DNA of 7,328 nucleotides, taken from positions 1 to 7,328 of the forward strand of contig QGUL01000082.1 in the NCBI GenBank assembly GCA_003242425.1. The letters run 5' to 3'. The position numbers and the translations under genes were made by a program. The notes under the pieces were generated by a model. That model did no database searches, was not told the origin of the DNA, and worked only from the letters and a program-made list of their open reading frames with translations. The DNA comes from Pseudomonadota bacterium. GTDB taxonomy: Bacteria; Pseudomonadota; Gammaproteobacteria; Burkholderiales; SG8-39. This document shows, in pieces, positions 4,983-7,328 of the stretch. The first letter of the stretch is position 1; each line of letters opens with the position of its first letter.

Positions 4983-6461
4983 ATGGAATCGCTCAGCAAG
5001 ACGACGCGCGACAAGCGCAGCAAGCTTAAAGGGGTGGGCCTCGTGGTCCTGGGCGTGATCGCCGGCGTGCTCCTGTCGCTCAATCTTACGGCCGTCGCCC
5101 AGCGCGAGCTGGAGAAATACCCGCTGCCGGTGGAGGAACTGCGCGCCTTCGCGGAGGTGTTCGGCGCGATCAAGTCCTCCTACGTCGAACCGGTCGAGGA
5201 CAAGCGCCTCATCACCGAGGCCATCAACGGCATGCTCACCGGGCTCGACCCGCACTCGGCCTATCTCGACCAGGACGCCTTCAAGGAGCTGCAGGTCGGC
5301 ACGCAAGGCGAATTCGGCGGCCTGGGCATCGAAGTCGGCATGGAGGAAGGCTTCGTGAAAGTGATCTCGCCGATCGAGGACACGCCCGCCTTCCGCGCCG
5401 GCCTCAAGCCCGGCGACCTGATCATCAAGCTCGACGACACGCCGGTGAAGGGCATGACGCTGTCCGAGGCGGTCAAGCGCATGCGCGGCAAGCCCAAGAC
5501 CTCGATCCGCCTCACGGTGGTGCGCAAGGGTGAATCGAAGCCGCTCGAATTCACCATCGTGCGCGACATCATCAAGGTCCAGAGCGTCAAGTCGAAGCTG
5601 CTGGAACCGGGCTACGGCTACGTGCGCATCACCCAGTTCCAGGAACACACCGGCGAGCACCTGGTGAAGCACCTCAACGCGCTCTACAAGGAGGGCGCCC
5701 TCAAAGGGCTGGTCCTGGACCTGCGCAACGATCCCGGCGGCCTGTTGAACAGCGCGGTCGGCATCGCCGCCGCCTTCCTGCCGCCTAAAGTGACGGTGGT
5801 GTCCACCGACGGGCGCACCGAGGACGCCAAGCGCAAGTACATCGCCAGCCCCGAGGACTACCTGCGCGGCACGCGCGACGACTACCTGCGCGAACTGCCG
5901 CCGGAGGTCAAGAACGTGCCGATGGTGGTGCTGGTGAACGCGGGCTCGGCCTCGGCCTCGGAGATCGTCGCCGGCGCGCTGCAGGATTACAAGCGCGCGA
6001 CCATCATGGGCACGCCGACCTTCGGCAAGGGTTCGGTGCAGACCATCATGCCGCTGGGGAACAACACCGCCATCAAGCTCACCACAGCGAAGTACTACAC
6101 GCCGAACGGCCGTTCCATCCAAGCCAAGGGCATCACGCCCGACATCGAGGTGGAAGAGCCGGGCGCGCCCGCCAACCGCATCCGCGAAGCGGATCTGCTG
6201 AAGCATCTGCAGTCCGAGGACGAGGCCGAGGCGCTGGAACGCGCGCGCGCCGCCACGGAATCGGAAGCGAACGAGAAGGATCAGACGCCGACGAAGAAGG
6301 GCGAGGACGCGAGCGACAAGCCGATCGAGCTCGGTTCGCCCGAGGACTTCCAGCTGCAGCAGGCGCTCAACCACCTCAAGGGCCTGCCGGTGCTGGCCCG
6401 GCTCGATCAGGCCAAGAGCGGCCAGGCGGCCGCGCCGGCGGACAAAGGCGCGGGCAAGTAA
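4983..6461 (+). CDS. S41 carboxy-terminal processing protease (Ctp/Prc family)
   Basis: A complete 492-aa serine protease of peptidase family S41A, which trims periplasmic proteins from their C-termini. A basic N-terminus and hydrophobic segment (about 15-38) make a signal peptide or anchor, with a possible cut after A37-V38-A39. An N-terminal helical part contains YVEPVEDKRLITEAINGML (67-85) and LDPHSAYL (88-95). A PDZ domain spans about 105-195, with GGLGIEV (112-118) and AGLKPGDLIIKL (139-150). The S41 core has LVLDLRNDPGGLLNSAV (243-259), the catalytic serine S324 in NAGSASASEI (319-328), and K349 with Q353 in TFGKGSVQ, giving the Ser-Lys-Gln set of the family; TPDIEV (385-390) closes the core. 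A charged, low-complexity region (about 410-450) and an Ala/Lys-rich tail (475-492) follow. Linkage to envC suggests the protease limits a cell-wall hydrolase, as CtpA does in Pseudomonas; that is inference. Whether it is CtpA or CtpB type cannot be settled here. Confidence 0.96.
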   Translation: MESLSKTTRDKRSKLKGVGLVVLGVIAGVLLSLNLTAVAQRELEKYPLPVEELRAFAEVFGAIKSSYVEPVEDKRLITEAINGMLTGLDPHSAYLDQDAFKELQVGTQGEFGGLGIEVGMEEGFVKVISPIEDTPAFRAGLKPGDLIIKLDDTPVKGMTLSEAVKRMRGKPKTSIRLTVVRKGESKPLEFTIVRDIIKVQSVKSKLLEPGYGYVRITQFQEHTGEHLVKHLNALYKEGALKGLVLDLRNDPGGLLNSAVGIAAAFLPPKVTVVSTDGRTEDAKRKYIASPEDYLRGTRDDYLRELPPEVKNVPMVVLVNAGSASASEIVAGALQDYKRATIMGTPTFGKGSVQTIMPLGNNTAIKLTTAKYYTPNGRSIQAKGITPDIEVEEPGAPANRIREADLLKHLQSEDEAEALERARAATESEANEKDQTPTKKGEDASDKPIELGSPEDFQLQQALNHLKGLPVLARLDQAKSGQAAAPADKGAGK

Positions 6462-6479
6462 GGCGCGGCGCAACCCTTC

Positions 6480-6506
6480 CCAGGCCGGCCGCCGAGGCCG
6501 GCCTGG
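6480..6506 (+). repeat. Perfect 11-bp GC stem-loop between ctp and moeB
   Basis: The arms ccaggccggcc (6480-6490) and ggccggcctgg (6496-6506) are exact reverse complements around a 5-nt loop (gccga). The octamer GGCCGGCC occurs in each arm. No T run follows (next bases are tgcggatcg), so it does not fit a classic intrinsic terminator. It starts 18 nt after the ctp stop and ends 11 nt before the moeB ATG. It could act as a weak or Rho-assisted terminator, as an mRNA 3'-end stabiliser for ctp, or as a structure limiting moeB translation. Confidence 0.7.
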
Positions 6507-6517
6507 TGCGGATCGAC

Positions 6518-7328
6518 ATGAAAGAACTCAACGACGAGCAGTTGCTGCGCTACTCGCGCCACATCCTGTTGCCGGAAATCGGGGTCGAAGGCCAGCAGAA
6601 GCTGTGCGCCGCCCATGCACTGGTGCTGGGTGCCGGCGGGCTGGGGTCGCCCGCCGCGCTCTATCTGGCGGCGGCTGGCGTCGGCACCCTGACGCTCGCC
6701 GACAGCGATACGGTCGATCTCACCAATCTGCAGCGGCAGATCCTGCACACGGTCCACAGCGTCGGCGAAGCCAAGGTTCTTTCGGGCAAGGCGGCGCTCG
6801 CGCGCATCAATCCGGAAGTGAAAGTGGAGCCGCTGCACGAGCGCCTGGAGGGCGACCGGTTGTACGAGGTGGTGGAGCGGGCCGACGTGGTGCTCGACTG
6901 CACCGACAACTTTGCCACCCGCCACGCGCTGAACCGCGCCTGCGTGGCGTTGCGCAAGCCGCTCGTGTCTGGCGCGGCGATCCGCTTCGACGCCCAGATC
7001 AGCGTGTACGACCTGCGCAGCGAGGACAGTCCCTGCTACAACTGCCTGTTCCCGGAAGAAGGCGAGACCGAGGAAATGCGCTGTGCCGTGATGGGCGTGT
7101 TCGCGCCGCTCACGGGCATCGTCGGCACCATTCAGGCGGCCGAAGCGCTCAAGCTGATCGCCGGCGTCGGCGAAAGCCTGTGCGGGCGGCTGTTGTTGCT
7201 GGATGCGCTCAGCATGAGCTTCCGCACCCCCGCCGAACAGCGCACTGCCACCGGCAGGTCCTCCGCGGGTCACAGCGCGGGCGCGCGCACCCCGCCCCCC
7301 GTGCCCCAAACAAGACAGCCCCCCGCTT
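6518..7328 (+). CDS. moeB: MoeB/ThiF-type sulfur-carrier protein adenylyltransferase, 3' end beyond window
   Basis: An E1-like enzyme of the HesA/MoeB/ThiF family, 270 codons present with no stop before the edge. MoeB uses ATP to adenylate the C-terminal glycine of MoaD for molybdopterin synthesis; ThiF does the same for ThiS in thiamine synthesis. Visible are LRYSRHILLPEIG (10-22), the nucleotide loop GAGGLGSPAALYLAAAGVG (38-56), DSDTVDLTNLQRQILH (62-77), the catalytic aspartate D130 in DCTDNFATR (127-135), and the first zinc pair C173/C176 in CYNC. The family Cys region is RCAVMGVFAPLTG (188-200). The second zinc CxxC, expected near residues 244-250, is not there: after LLLLDALSMSFRT the sequence becomes unlike the family (ATGRSSAGHSAG...), probably from errors near the contig edge. 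The ATG at 6518 gives MKELNDEQLLRYSRH, the usual family start; an in-frame GTG at 6506 lies in the stem-loop. MoeB against ThiF cannot be decided without the wider context. Confidence 0.93.
   Translation, partial: MKELNDEQLLRYSRHILLPEIGVEGQQKLCAAHALVLGAGGLGSPAALYLAAAGVGTLTLADSDTVDLTNLQRQILHTVHSVGEAKVLSGKAALARINPEVKVEPLHERLEGDRLYEVVERADVVLDCTDNFATRHALNRACVALRKPLVSGAAIRFDAQISVYDLRSEDSPCYNCLFPEEGETEEMRCAVMGVFAPLTGIVGTIQAAEALKLIAGVGESLCGRLLLLDALSMSFRTPAEQRTATGRSSAGHSAGARTPPPVPQTRQPPA

Noticed and set aside
4845..6473. A 542-codon open frame antisense to ctp
   Set aside because: It is an effect of GC-rich codon bias: the translation is rich in Arg, Leu, Gly, His and Gln with no recognisable domain, and the sense strand encodes a full S41 protease with all motifs.
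1..7328. Mobile element, CRISPR array, toxin-antitoxin or defence genes
   Set aside because: No transposase or integrase motifs, no regularly spaced repeats and no terminal inverted repeats were seen; the genes are conserved housekeeping and envelope genes filling nearly all the sequence.

Overview
The window looks like an ordinary stretch of chromosome from a GC-rich proteobacterium, most likely a betaproteobacterium (Rhodocyclales or Burkholderiales type). This rests on high G+C with strong third-position GC bias, the gene families present, and a gene order (trmL / gpsA / SH3 protein / secB / grxC / rhodanese facing gpmA / envC / ctp / moeB) that resembles the yibN-grxC-secB-gpsA and gpm-envC loci of Escherichia coli and Pseudomonas. 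The taxonomic call is an inference from memory of these neighbourhoods. I see no mobile element, CRISPR array, tRNA or rRNA. I did not find a convincing undescribed system.

Layout. The 3' end of trmL (tRNA ribose methyltransferase) enters from the left on the + strand and stops one base short of the stop codon of gpsA, which converges on it. A compact minus-strand cluster occupies about 250-2904, read in the order rhodanese-like membrane protein, glutaredoxin 3 (grxC, GTG start), export chaperone secB, a secreted two-domain SH3 protein, and glycerol-3-phosphate dehydrogenase gpsA. Gaps are 4, 41, -1 (TGATG overlap) and 34 nt, so an operon is likely. A 107-bp AT-richer gap (2905-3011) separates it from a divergent plus-strand cluster: gpmA (glycolytic phosphoglycerate mutase), envC (amidase activator with a degenerate LytM domain, TTG start overlapping the gpmA stop), ctp (PDZ-containing S41 carboxy-terminal processing protease) and moeB/thiF-like (E1-like adenylyltransferase), which runs off the right edge. 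A perfect 11-bp GC stem-loop lies between ctp and moeB.

How the genes work together. The minus-strand cluster mixes thiol chemistry (grxC, a rhodanese fold), protein export (secB), an envelope-targeted SH3 protein and phospholipid precursor synthesis (gpsA). The plus-strand cluster couples a glycolytic enzyme to two periplasmic factors, EnvC and Ctp, which in other bacteria both act on peptidoglycan hydrolysis. The common thread is envelope biogenesis and central metabolism.

Points worth a second look are the rhodanese that lacks its catalytic cysteine, the ctp-moeB hairpin, use of a cofactor-dependent mutase at a locus that carries the cofactor-independent enzyme in E. coli and Pseudomonas, and signs that sequence quality falls at both window edges (loss of a conserved residue in trmL and of the second zinc CxxC in moeB).
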